From Bacteroidales bacterium (GTDB lineage Bacteria > Bacteroidota > Bacteroidia > Bacteroidales > Bacteroidaceae), in contig SFPF01000026.1 of NCBI GenBank assembly GCA_004552155.1, positions 1 to 58,737 on the forward strand: DNA of 58,737 nucleotides, read 5' to 3'. The translations under genes were made by a program, and so were the position numbers. The number at the start of each line of letters is the position of its first letter. Position 1 is the stretch's first letter. The notes beneath the pieces are model-generated. The model was not told the origin of the DNA. It worked only from the letters and a program-made list of their open reading frames with translations, and searched no databases. Positions 8,809 to 16,708 of the stretch are shown here, in pieces.

Positions 8809-8816
8809 TAAATTTG
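8809..8816 (+). promoter_or_regulatory. -7 box (TAAATTTG) upstream of ftsX
   Basis: Matches TAnnTTTG, 46 bases before the ftsX start. It is likely to drive the ftsX-DUF3098-uppP-truB-queA-folK set. Confidence 0.5.
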
Positions 8817-8861
8817 TGCGTTTTATTATGTATTGTGGATAAGTCTACCCTATAATTACTT

Positions 8862-9746
8862 ATGCAAAGCAGAAAGAAACGCAGCACGGGAAGCTTCAAC
8901 ACCGTAACCTCCTGCATCAGCACGACGCTGGTGCTCATTTTGCTCGGCACGGTGGTAACGTTCGTAACGATGGCCAACAACTTCAGCCGCCAGCTCCGCG
9001 AGGAGTTTACGGTGGCGGTGCTCGTAAACGACACAACCTCCAACGCCACGCAATACAAACTGCAAGCAGCGTTGCGCCAGATGCCCTACGCCCGCCACGT
9101 GAATTATATTTCAAAAGAAAAAGGCACAAAGGAACTCAACGAGGCGTTGCAGGGCGACATGGGCGACTTTATCGGCGCAAGCCCCATTCCGGCAGAGTTT
9201 GAAATCTATCTTAAAGCCGACTACGCCAATGAGGATAGCCTCAACCGCTACGTGCCCGCCTTGAAAAGCCTGCCCGGCGTGGCAGACGTCGTATATCCGA
9301 AAGAGGAGATACAGACGCTGAGCAAAACCATTCCCACCGTAAGCCTCGTGCTGCTTGCCCTGGCGGTGCTGCTGACGTTCGTGTCTTTCTCGCTCATCAA
9401 CAATACGGTGCGCATGAATATCTACGCGCGCCGCTTCACTATCCACACGATGAAACTCGTGGGTGCCAAGTGGCGGTATATCCGCCGCCCGTTCCTCGCG
9501 CAGGCCTTCCGCATCGGACTGGTCGCCGCCCTTCTGGCCGGCGGGCTGATTGGCAGCGGGCTGTATTACATGCAATATGTAGTTGGCGGCGGCGAGGTAT
9601 ATTTCAACCAACTCGTAACGCCCGCCGTGTGGATTGCCACGCTCGGCACTATCTTTGTTTGCGGGCTGCTGCTCACCATTCTATGCGCCTTTATCTCCGT
9701 CAACCGCTTTCTGAAAATGAGCGGCGCGGATATGTATCTGAAATAA
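8862..9746 (+). CDS. ftsX: Cell division permease FtsX
   Basis: FtsX, 294 residues, the membrane partner of FtsE that regulates peptidoglycan hydrolases at the division site. It has a cytoplasmic basic start (MQSRKKRSTGS), a first transmembrane helix at about 20-42, a periplasmic domain to about 165 and then three helices, with the family segment TVRMNIYARRFTIHTMKLVGA. The length is normal. It opens the conserved Bacteroidota cluster ftsX-DUF3098-uppP-truB-queA-folK, here interrupted by repeat A3 after ftsX. Confidence 0.93.
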   Translation: MQSRKKRSTGSFNTVTSCISTTLVLILLGTVVTFVTMANNFSRQLREEFTVAVLVNDTTSNATQYKLQAALRQMPYARHVNYISKEKGTKELNEALQGDMGDFIGASPIPAEFEIYLKADYANEDSLNRYVPALKSLPGVADVVYPKEEIQTLSKTIPTVSLVLLALAVLLTFVSFSLINNTVRMNIYARRFTIHTMKLVGAKWRYIRRPFLAQAFRIGLVAALLAGGLIGSGLYYMQYVVGGGEVYFNQLVTPAVWIATLGTIFVCGLLLTILCAFISVNRFLKMSGADMYLK

Positions 9747-9862
9747 AGTAAACAAGCAAACTAGTAGACTAGTAAACAAGACAAGTTACTCATCTATAAT
9801 TTTAATATAGTTAGCAGGACATTTCTGTCTCGTCTACTCGTTTACTTGTCTACTCGTTTACT
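9747..9862. repeat. Family A foldback, full copy 3
   Basis: It begins within a base or two of the ftsX stop. Left modules are AGTAAACAAG, CAAACTAG, TAGACTAG and TAAACAAG; right modules are CTCGTCTACTCGTTTACTTG and TCTACTCGTTTACT. It separates ftsX from DUF3098 inside what should be one operon. Confidence 0.86.
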
Positions 9863-9879
9863 AAAAAACAAAATACTCC

Positions 9880-10134
9880 ATGTCTGAAAATCAAAACAAA
9901 ACCCAAGTGTTTGCGTTCGACCGCATCAACTTTATCCTGCTTGCCATCGGCATGGCCATCGTGATTGTCGGCTTTATCCTCATGTCGGGCAGCGGCTCCA
10001 ACGAAACGCAGTTCAACGCTGCTATCTTCGACGCCCGCCACATCAAGGTTGCGCCCCTCGTATGCCTCGCCGGCTACCTGTTCATTATTTACGCCATCAT
10101 TCGCCGTCCCAAAACGGCGGTTCAAAAAGATTAA
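9880..10134 (+). CDS. DUF3098 small membrane protein
   Basis: Protein of 84 residues with two hydrophobic helices (about 15-37 and 58-74) and a short Asn/Lys-rich start, matching the DUF3098 family found between ftsX and uppP in Bacteroidota. The function is unknown; conserved placement suggests an envelope or division link. It is six bases from uppP and probably translationally coupled. Confidence 0.8.
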   Translation: MSENQNKTQVFAFDRINFILLAIGMAIVIVGFILMSGSGSNETQFNAAIFDARHIKVAPLVCLAGYLFIIYAIIRRPKTAVQKD

Positions 10135-10139
10135 AGCCC

Positions 10140-10964
10140 ATGGATACGCTCGAAGCGCTTTGGCTCGGCTTGCTGCAAGGACTGACCGAGTATCTGCCCG
10201 TAAGCAGCAGCGGGCATCTTGCTATTGGCTCCGCCCTCCTCGGTATTGAAAGCGAGGAAAATCTGATGTTCACCGTGGCCGTTCACGTGGCCACCGTGTT
10301 GAGCACGCTCGTGGTGCTGGGCAAAGAAATCGTGTCGCTGTTCAAAGGCACGTTCAGCCCCTTGCAGAGCGGCACGGGACTGAACCGTCTCAACGCCGAC
10401 CAGCGCTATATGCTGAACATCGTGATTTCGATGATACCGATCGGCATCGTCGGCGTGTTTTTCAAGGACACGGTAGAAGAGATATTCGGTTCGGGACTGC
10501 TGATTGTGGGTTGCTGCCTGCTCTTCACCGCCGCCCTCTTGGCATTTTCCTATTTCGCCCGTCCCCGCCAGCGCGAAAACATCTCGGCCTGGCACGCCTT
10601 TATCATCGGCTGCGCCCAAGCCCTTGCCGTATTGCCGGGGCTGAGCCGCTCGGGCACCACCATTGCCACGGGTCTTATCCTCGGCAACAATAAGGAACGC
10701 ATGGCGCAGTTCTCCTTCCTTATGGTCATACCGCCCATTCTCGGCGAGGCATTGCTCGATATTGTCAAAGCATCCAAGGAAGGCTTTGGCGCCGCGTTCG
10801 GCGACCTTTCCGTCAGCGCCCTCCTTGTAGGTTTCATCGCTGCTTTCATCTCGGGCATCTTGGCCTGCAAATGGATGATAGGCATCGTGAAAAAAGGAAA
10901 GCTCATCTACTTTGCCTATTATTGCCTTGTTGTGGGCATCATCACGATTATCGCCAGTCTTTAA
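10140..10964 (+). CDS. uppP: Undecaprenyl-diphosphate phosphatase
   Basis: UppP (BacA), 274 residues from the start at 10140 (MDTLEALWLG). It dephosphorylates undecaprenyl pyrophosphate so the lipid carrier can be reused for peptidoglycan and other glycans. The two family motifs are present: the GLTEYLPVSSSGHL region near the N-terminus and PGLSRSGTTIATGL near residue 175. About eight membrane segments are visible. An upstream in-frame ATG at 10062 overlaps DUF3098 and is rejected. Confidence 0.95.
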   Translation: MDTLEALWLGLLQGLTEYLPVSSSGHLAIGSALLGIESEENLMFTVAVHVATVLSTLVVLGKEIVSLFKGTFSPLQSGTGLNRLNADQRYMLNIVISMIPIGIVGVFFKDTVEEIFGSGLLIVGCCLLFTAALLAFSYFARPRQRENISAWHAFIIGCAQALAVLPGLSRSGTTIATGLILGNNKERMAQFSFLMVIPPILGEALLDIVKASKEGFGAAFGDLSVSALLVGFIAAFISGILACKWMIGIVKKGKLIYFAYYCLVVGIITIIASL

Positions 10965-10992
10965 GGGACGTTTTGAAACTTAAATTTTTCAA

Positions 10993-11751
10993 GTGAATTT
11001 CTTAAGCGGACAAATACTTTGCTTCGACAAGCCCTACGGCATGACGTCGTTTCAGCTGGTTGCCAAAGTGCGCTGGCTGCTTACGCGGCGCATGGAGGGA
11101 AGAAAGATTAAGGTGGGCCATGCCGGCACGCTCGACCCTCTGGCTACGGGCGTGATGATAATCTGCACCGGCCGCGCCACAAAACTTATCGAGCAGCTGC
11201 AAGGCGGCACGAAGACCTACGAAACTACGCTTAAACTCGGTGCCACCACGCCGAGCTTCGACCTCGAGCACCCCATCGACCATACTTTTCCCACAGACCA
11301 TATCACGGAGGAAGAGATACGCCGCGTGCTCGCCGAGCAATTCACGGGCGACATCATGCAAGTGCCGCCCGTGTTCTCCGCCTGCAAGGTCGACGGCAAG
11401 CGCGCCTACGACCTCGCCCGCAAGGGCAAGCAGCCCGAGTTGCAAGCCAAGCCGCTGCGCATCGACAGCATAGAACTCACGCGCTGCGACCTTGCCAACA
11501 ATGAAATCGACCTGTGCATCAGCTGCTCCAAGGGTACCTATATCCGCGCCCTTGCCCGCGACATCGGCATCGCCTTGCGCAGCGGCGCACACCTCACCGC
11601 CCTGCGGCGCACTCGAGTGGGCGAGGCTGACATCAGCCGCTGCTTCGCCACGATTGACGACTTTGAGCAATGGCTCGGCAGCATCGAAGTGGAAACGGAA
11701 CTGCCCGCCAACCCCGAAGAGCGCGCACCGATAGGGATTTATCCCGAGTAG
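10993..11751 (+). CDS. truB: tRNA pseudouridine-55 synthase
   Basis: TruB, 252 residues, makes pseudouridine 55 in the T-loop of tRNAs. The catalytic aspartate is D48 in GHAGTLDPLATG; the motifs KTYETTLKLG, GDIMQVPPVFSA and CSKGTYIRALARDIG are intact. The start is GTG at 10993. It sits between uppP and queA in the conserved Bacteroidota order. Confidence 0.93.
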   Translation: MNFLSGQILCFDKPYGMTSFQLVAKVRWLLTRRMEGRKIKVGHAGTLDPLATGVMIICTGRATKLIEQLQGGTKTYETTLKLGATTPSFDLEHPIDHTFPTDHITEEEIRRVLAEQFTGDIMQVPPVFSACKVDGKRAYDLARKGKQPELQAKPLRIDSIELTRCDLANNEIDLCISCSKGTYIRALARDIGIALRSGAHLTALRRTRVGEADISRCFATIDDFEQWLGSIEVETELPANPEERAPIGIYPE

Positions 11752-11815
11752 AGGCAGTTGCTAAACGCCCGCCATCCTATTTCTTAAGAAATAAAACAAT
11801 AAAAATACAGGTACT

Positions 11816-12834
11816 ATGAAACTTTCCCAATTCAAGTTCGACCTGCCGCAAGAGCAGATTGCCCAGTATCCCGCGCCTCATCGAGACGAATGCCGCATGA
11901 TGGTGCTCCACCGCAAGACGGGCGAGATAGAGCACCGCATGTTCAAGGATATCCTCGACTTCTTCGACGAGCACGACGTCTTCGTGTTCAACGACACCAA
12001 GGTGTTCCCCGCACGCCTCTACGGCAACAAGGAAAAAACCGGCGCACGCATCGAGGTGTTCCTCCTGCGCGAGCTCAACCAGGAACTGCGCCTGTGGGAC
12101 GTGCTCGTAGACCCCGCGCGTAAAATAAGAATTGGCAACAAGCTCTATTTCGGCGAGGACAACTCCATTGTGTCGGAAGTTATCGACAACACAACGAGCC
12201 GCGGCCGCACACTCCGCTTCCTCTACGACGGCGACCACGACGAGTTCAAGCGTTCGCTCTACGCCCTTGGCGAAGCGCCTATCCCCCGTTTCGTAGGCCG
12301 CGAGAGCGAACCGGAAGACCTGGAACGCTTCCAGTGCATCTTTGCCAAAAACGAAGGCGCAGTCACCGCACCCACCGCCGGCATGCACTTCTCCCGCCAA
12401 ATCATGAAGCGCATGGAAATCAAGGGCATCGACTTTGCCTACATCACGCTCCACTGCGGCCTGGGCAACTTCCGCAGCACCGACGTGGAAGACTTGTCGA
12501 GGCCGATTGCTGCCGCATCGTGAACAAGGCCAAGGACGAAGGGCACAAAATCGTGGCCGTCGGCACCACCGTGCAGCGCGCCCTCGAAGCGGCTTGCGGC
12601 ACTGAGGGACGCATCAAGGAGTTTGAAGGCTGGACCAACAAGTTTATCTTCCCGCCCTACGACTTCTCTGTGGCCGACGCCATGCTCTCCAACTTCCACC
12701 TGCCTTATTCTACCCTCCTGATGCTCACAGCCGCCTTTGGCGATTACGACTACACGATGCACGCCTACGACGTGGCACTCCAAGAAAAGTATCAGTTCGG
12801 GCCTTTCGGCGACGTGATGCTGATTGTCGACTAA
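11816..12834 (+). pseudogene. queA: queA, broken by an internal deletion near 12500
   Basis: S-adenosylmethionine:tRNA ribosyltransferase-isomerase, which transfers the ribosyl part of SAM onto preQ1 in tRNA during queuosine synthesis. Frame 2 (11816-12523) carries the N-terminal two thirds, ending HCGLGNFRSTDVEDLS and then RPIAAAS and a stop. Frame 1 continues with ADCCRIVNKAKDEGHKIVAV through EGWTNKFIFPPYDF to the normal end at 12834. The KHKMDSEQ-type motif expected between VEDLS and ADCC is absent. A loss of about 34 bases at 12500/12501 accounts for both the gap and the frame change. A terminator at 12846 follows. Confidence 0.88.
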
Positions 12835-12845
12835 GAATTTTCAAG

Positions 12846-12876
12846 TAGGAGCGTTGCCAAGCGCTCCTATTTATTT
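12846..12876 (+). terminator. Intrinsic terminator after queA
   Basis: Stem TAGGAGCG (12846-12853) pairs with CGCTCCTA (12862-12869), followed by TTTATTTAT. Confidence 0.75.
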
Positions 12877-12890
12877 ATAAAATAAATACC

Positions 12891-13793
12891 ATGCAGACAG
12901 GAAACCGGCTTTTGTACGTTTCCCTCGGCGCGAACACAGGCCGCCGCGAAGAGAGCATCGGGCGCGCCGTGGCGATGATGGAAGAAGAAATCGGGAAGTG
13001 CACGGCCTGCTCGCGCCTCTACGAAACAGAGCCTCAGGGCTTTGCCTCACCCAACAAATTCCTCAACGCCGCCGCCGCTTTCAGCACCGTGCTGTCCGCC
13101 TCCGAAATCCTGAAAATCACGCAGGACATCGAGCGCCGCCTTGGGCGCACCGCAAAGAGCACGGGCGGGCACTATGCCGACCGCCCGATCGACATCGACC
13201 TGCTGATGCTCGGCGATGAGGTTTGTGACGAGCCCGGGCTAAGGCTGCCGCACCCACTGATGGGCGAACGGCTATTTGTCCTCGAACCGCTCTGCGAGAT
13301 TGCGCCGCAGGCTGTAGTGCCGACAACTGGCAAGACTGTGCGCGAACTGCTCGTTGCCCTGCAACGCCCCGCCATTATCCGCGCAGAAAGCGTCACGGAG
13401 CCGCTGCTCGCCGGCATCAACCGCCTGCTGCCGCAGCTTTCATCCTCTGCCGCGCCGCTTACGCCCGATAGCCTCGCCCGCCTCCTCCGTCGCGAGGACA
13501 CCTATATATATATTGTCCCCGACGCCCACGGCACACCGCAGGCCATGGCCACGCTCAGCCTCTGCGCTTCGCCCACGGGCACAAAGGCGTGGATAGAGGA
13601 CGTGGTGACCGAACGCACCATGCGCGACCGCGGCTACGGCCGTGCGCTGATTGACCACCTTTGCGCCGAGGCGCGGCGCATGGGCGCGAAGAGCATCAAC
13701 CTTACCTCGCGCCCCGAGCGCGAGGCTGCCAACCGCCTCTACCGCAGCCTCGGTTTCGAACAGCGCGACACGAACGTTTATCGCCGCAAATAA
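12891..13793 (+). CDS. folK: HPPK (FolK) fused to a GNAT acetyltransferase domain
   Basis: Protein of 300 residues with two domains. Residues 1-165 are 6-hydroxymethyl-7,8-dihydropterin pyrophosphokinase of folate synthesis: SLGANTGRREESI at the start, the YETEPQGF loop, and the HPPK signature HYADRPIDIDLLML. Residues about 185-300 read as a GCN5-related N-acetyltransferase: substrate-side strand TYIYIVPDAHGTPQAMATL, then motif A in VVTERTMRDRGYGRALIDHL (acetyl-CoA loop RDRGYG), and the C-terminal ANRLYRSLGFEQRDTNVYRR hallmark. Both halves are in one frame without a gap. The target of the acetyltransferase is unknown. Confidence 0.87.
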   Translation: MQTGNRLLYVSLGANTGRREESIGRAVAMMEEEIGKCTACSRLYETEPQGFASPNKFLNAAAAFSTVLSASEILKITQDIERRLGRTAKSTGGHYADRPIDIDLLMLGDEVCDEPGLRLPHPLMGERLFVLEPLCEIAPQAVVPTTGKTVRELLVALQRPAIIRAESVTEPLLAGINRLLPQLSSSAAPLTPDSLARLLRREDTYIYIVPDAHGTPQAMATLSLCASPTGTKAWIEDVVTERTMRDRGYGRALIDHLCAEARRMGAKSINLTSRPEREAANRLYRSLGFEQRDTNVYRRK

Positions 13794-13817
13794 TGTCTTG
13801 AAATCCTGCCTTTTTCC

Positions 13818-13825
13818 TAACTTTG
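13818..13825 (+). promoter_or_regulatory. -7 box (TAACTTTG) for dgt
   Basis: Matches TAnnTTTG, 23 bases before the dgt start, in the gap after folK. Confidence 0.6.
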
Positions 13826-13848
13826 CAGGGATTTAATGCTGTTTTTTT

Positions 13849-15186
13849 ATGGATTGGCAACAACTCATTTCTTCTAAACGCTGGGGCAAGGCGGGCACGC
13901 AGCGCTCCACCTCGGAGCGGCGCACGGAATTTCAGCGCGACTACGACCGCCTTATCTTCTCGTCCGCCTTCCGGCGCATGCAAAACAAGACGCAGGTGTT
14001 TCCCCTGCCGGGCAGCGTATTCGTGCACAACCGCCTGACGCACAGCCTCGAAGTGTCGAGCGTGGGGCGCTCTTTGGGAACCGATGTCGCCGATGTTTTG
14101 AAAAAGCGTTATCCTGATTATCCCGATGAACTTTGGAGCGAGTTCGGCGCAGTGGTTTCTGCCGCCTGCCTCGCCCACGATATGGGCAACCCGCCTTTCG
14201 GTCACTCGGGCGAGCGCGCCATTCGCAGCTTCTTTTCGGAGGGGCGCGGCGCAGAGATGAAAGACACGCTGGACTTCACGCCCGGTGAGTGGCACGACAT
14301 TACGCGCTTCGACGGCAACGCCAATACCTTCCGCCTGCTCACGCACCATTTCAACGGACGTCGGCGCGGCGGCTTCGTGATGACTTATTCCACCCTTGCC
14401 TCCATTGTAAAATATCCTTTTAGTTCTTCTCTTGCCAAGAAAGCCAAGTTTGGTTTTTTCGAATCCGAGCGCGACACCTTCGAGCGCATTGCCCGCGAAC
14501 TGGGCATACCGTGCCTTGAAGACAAGGACCGCGAGGGCGTGCGCTATGCGCGGCATCCGTTGGTGTATCTCGTTGAGGCGGCCGACGATATTTGCTACGA
14601 AATTATGGATATAGAGGATGCTCACAAGCTGCGCATACTTTCCAACGAAGCAACCACACGCCTGTTTCTCGATTTCTTTGCGCCCGAAGAGCAGGAACGG
14701 CTGATGACGGCGTATGAAGACTGCACGGACACCGACGACCGCATCGTGTATCTCCGTTCCTGCGTGATCAATGCTCTTGAACGTGCCTGCGTGCGTATCT
14801 TCACCGACCACGAGGCAGAAATCCTCGGCGGAACTTTCCAAGGATCGCTTATTGACCACTTGCCCGAGCCTTTGAAGTCTGCCTACAGCCGTTGCACCAA
14901 AATCGCCGCCGAGCAGATTTACAACTGCAAAGGCGTGACGGACATCGACCTCGCGGGATACCATATTATATATACGCTCCTCGGACTGATGACAGAGGCG
15001 GTGCTGTCGCCGCAAAAGGCATACTCTGAATTGTTGATGCGCCAAGTTTCGCCGCAGTACGAACTTACGGCCGAGCGGCCCGCAGAGCGCATTTTCGCCG
15101 TCTTAGACTATCTCTCGGGCATGACGGATGTCTACGCTCTCGACCTTTACAGAAAAATCAACGGGCACTCCCTGCCGGGAGTATAA
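13849..15186 (+). CDS. dgt: Deoxyguanosinetriphosphate triphosphohydrolase-like protein
   Basis: HD-domain dNTP triphosphohydrolase, 445 residues, which removes tripolyphosphate from dNTPs and so limits nucleotide pools. Metal ligands are visible as H65 in NRLTHSLEVS, the HD pair H110-D111 in CLAHDMGNPPFGHSGE, and a later aspartate in the YLVEAADDICYEIMDIED stretch. The N-terminal TEFQRDYDRLIFSSAFRRM is typical of the dNTPase family. Its stop codon overlaps the ATG of the next gene by one base, suggesting translational coupling. Confidence 0.92.
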   Translation: MDWQQLISSKRWGKAGTQRSTSERRTEFQRDYDRLIFSSAFRRMQNKTQVFPLPGSVFVHNRLTHSLEVSSVGRSLGTDVADVLKKRYPDYPDELWSEFGAVVSAACLAHDMGNPPFGHSGERAIRSFFSEGRGAEMKDTLDFTPGEWHDITRFDGNANTFRLLTHHFNGRRRGGFVMTYSTLASIVKYPFSSSLAKKAKFGFFESERDTFERIARELGIPCLEDKDREGVRYARHPLVYLVEAADDICYEIMDIEDAHKLRILSNEATTRLFLDFFAPEEQERLMTAYEDCTDTDDRIVYLRSCVINALERACVRIFTDHEAEILGGTFQGSLIDHLPEPLKSAYSRCTKIAAEQIYNCKGVTDIDLAGYHIIYTLLGLMTEAVLSPQKAYSELLMRQVSPQYELTAERPAERIFAVLDYLSGMTDVYALDLYRKINGHSLPGV

Positions 15187-16622
15187 TGCAGATGCCTCCC
15201 ACCTCTTACAAACATATTCTCAAATACACGGGGCTGTTTGGCAGCGTGCAAGTCATCACTCTGCTCATTTCCGTGGTGCGCAACAAGTTCGCCGCGCTGC
15301 TCATCGGCACGGCAGGCGTAGGACTTGCCGACCTTTTCTCCCGCACCTCCGAAATGCTCAGCACGGCCACGGGCTGCGGACTTTCGCTCTCGGCTGTGCG
15401 CCGCCTCTCTGAACTGCACGAGGCCGGCGACTGCAAGCGCGTGGCCCGGCAGGTGCGGCTCATACGCTCGTGGCTTGCGATAACGGCACTCTTGGCCATC
15501 GCTGCCGGCATAGCGGCCGCGCCGCTGCTGAGCCGCCTGGTGATGCACGATGCCGCTTACACCGTCCACTTCATGCTGCTCTCCTTGCTCGCGGCAGCCA
15601 CCACGCTGACGGGCGGCGAGATGGCCATACTGAAAGCCCTGCGGCAAATGAGGCTTTTGGCACGCATCACGACCGCCGGCGCACTCTGTACGCTGTGCAT
15701 CTGCGTGGCTTGCTACTGGCTTTTGGGACTGGACGGCGTTCTGCCGTCGCTCGTGCTCTCGGGCGCGGCGCTTTACCTGCTTTGCCTCAGTGCCACCGTG
15801 CGCCTCGTGCCGTGGGCAGTGACGCTGCGCAGCGTGCGCTACCTTAAATGCGGTCTGCCGTTGCTCAAACTCGGCATCGGTTTCGTGGCAGCCGGTGTGC
15901 TTACGGCTTTGGCTGAATTGATTGTCAGAACTTATATTTCCTCCTCTTCTTCTATTGCCGAATTAGGCCTGTTCGCCGCCGGCTGCACGCTGACGGTGAG
16001 CTATGCGCGGCTGGTGTTTCTCGCGTTCGATGCGGACTATTATCCGAGGCTTTCGGCGGTAAATAAGGACGTGGCGGCGTGCAATCTGACCATCAACCGC
16101 CAAATCAATATCTGCCTGCTGCTGATGACGCCGCTCCTGCTCCTGATCATGCCGCTGCTGCCTTTCCTCATCAAACTGCTTTATTCCGAAAACTTCCTGC
16201 CCGTTGCGCCGATGGTGCTTTTAGCACTGCCCTCTATGTATTTTAAGGCGATTTACACGCCTATCGCCTACCTCACCTTGGCGAAGGGCCACTCGACCGT
16301 TTATTTCTTCATGGAGGCGGCTTATAATGCCTTTTTCGTGGCTGCCATTGCGGCGGGCTATCATTGGGGCGGACTGATTGGCGCGGGCATCGGCCTCACC
16401 GTTGCCAATGCCTTGGACTTGCTCAATCTTTCCATTGTTTACGGGCGTCGCTACGGTTTCCGTTTCCAGCGGGGCACGGCCGCGCTTTCGCTTTCTCATT
16501 TTCTGCTGCTCTGCCTTGGGCTTTGGGCTGCCTATTGCCTGCCGGGCATTTATCAATGGCTTATTCCCGGCGCAAGCATTCTGCTTTCCCTCTGCTTTTC
16601 TTATTTTGTGATACGCCGCTGA
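15186..16622 (+). CDS. O-antigen/polysaccharide flippase (Wzx-like)
   Basis: Polytopic MOP-superfamily protein of 478 residues with about 12 hydrophobic segments. The N-terminal KYTGLFGSVQVITLLISVVR and NKFAALLIGTAGVGLADLFS match the O-antigen translocase type of flippase. It presumably moves an undecaprenyl-linked oligosaccharide across the inner membrane. The start overlaps the dgt stop (TAATG). It ends at a half repeat and a strong bidirectional terminator facing the GH85 gene. Confidence 0.83.
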   Translation: MQMPPTSYKHILKYTGLFGSVQVITLLISVVRNKFAALLIGTAGVGLADLFSRTSEMLSTATGCGLSLSAVRRLSELHEAGDCKRVARQVRLIRSWLAITALLAIAAGIAAAPLLSRLVMHDAAYTVHFMLLSLLAAATTLTGGEMAILKALRQMRLLARITTAGALCTLCICVACYWLLGLDGVLPSLVLSGAALYLLCLSATVRLVPWAVTLRSVRYLKCGLPLLKLGIGFVAAGVLTALAELIVRTYISSSSSIAELGLFAAGCTLTVSYARLVFLAFDADYYPRLSAVNKDVAACNLTINRQINICLLLMTPLLLLIMPLLPFLIKLLYSENFLPVAPMVLLALPSMYFKAIYTPIAYLTLAKGHSTVYFFMEAAYNAFFVAAIAAGYHWGGLIGAGIGLTVANALDLLNLSIVYGRRYGFRFQRGTAALSLSHFLLLCLGLWAAYCLPGIYQWLIPGASILLSLCFSYFVIRR

Positions 16623-16625
16623 TTG

Positions 16626-16646
16626 GAGTAGACGAGTAGACAAGAC
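16626..16646. repeat. Family A half copy
   Basis: AGTAGACGAGTAGACAAGAC modules without the complementary right arm, immediately after the flippase stop and before a terminator. Confidence 0.65.
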
Positions 16647-16651
16647 ATAAA

Positions 16652-16686
16652 AAATCGGGTGCGCCGACAAGGGGCGCACCCGATTT
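16652..16686. terminator. Bidirectional terminator between flippase and GH85 genes
   Basis: Stem AAATCGGGTGCGCC (16652-16665) pairs with GGCGCACCCGATTT (16673-16686), with A-rich and T-rich flanks on both sides, between two convergent genes. Confidence 0.8.
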
Positions 16687-16708
16687 GCTTTGATATAGGG
16701 TTAATGCT

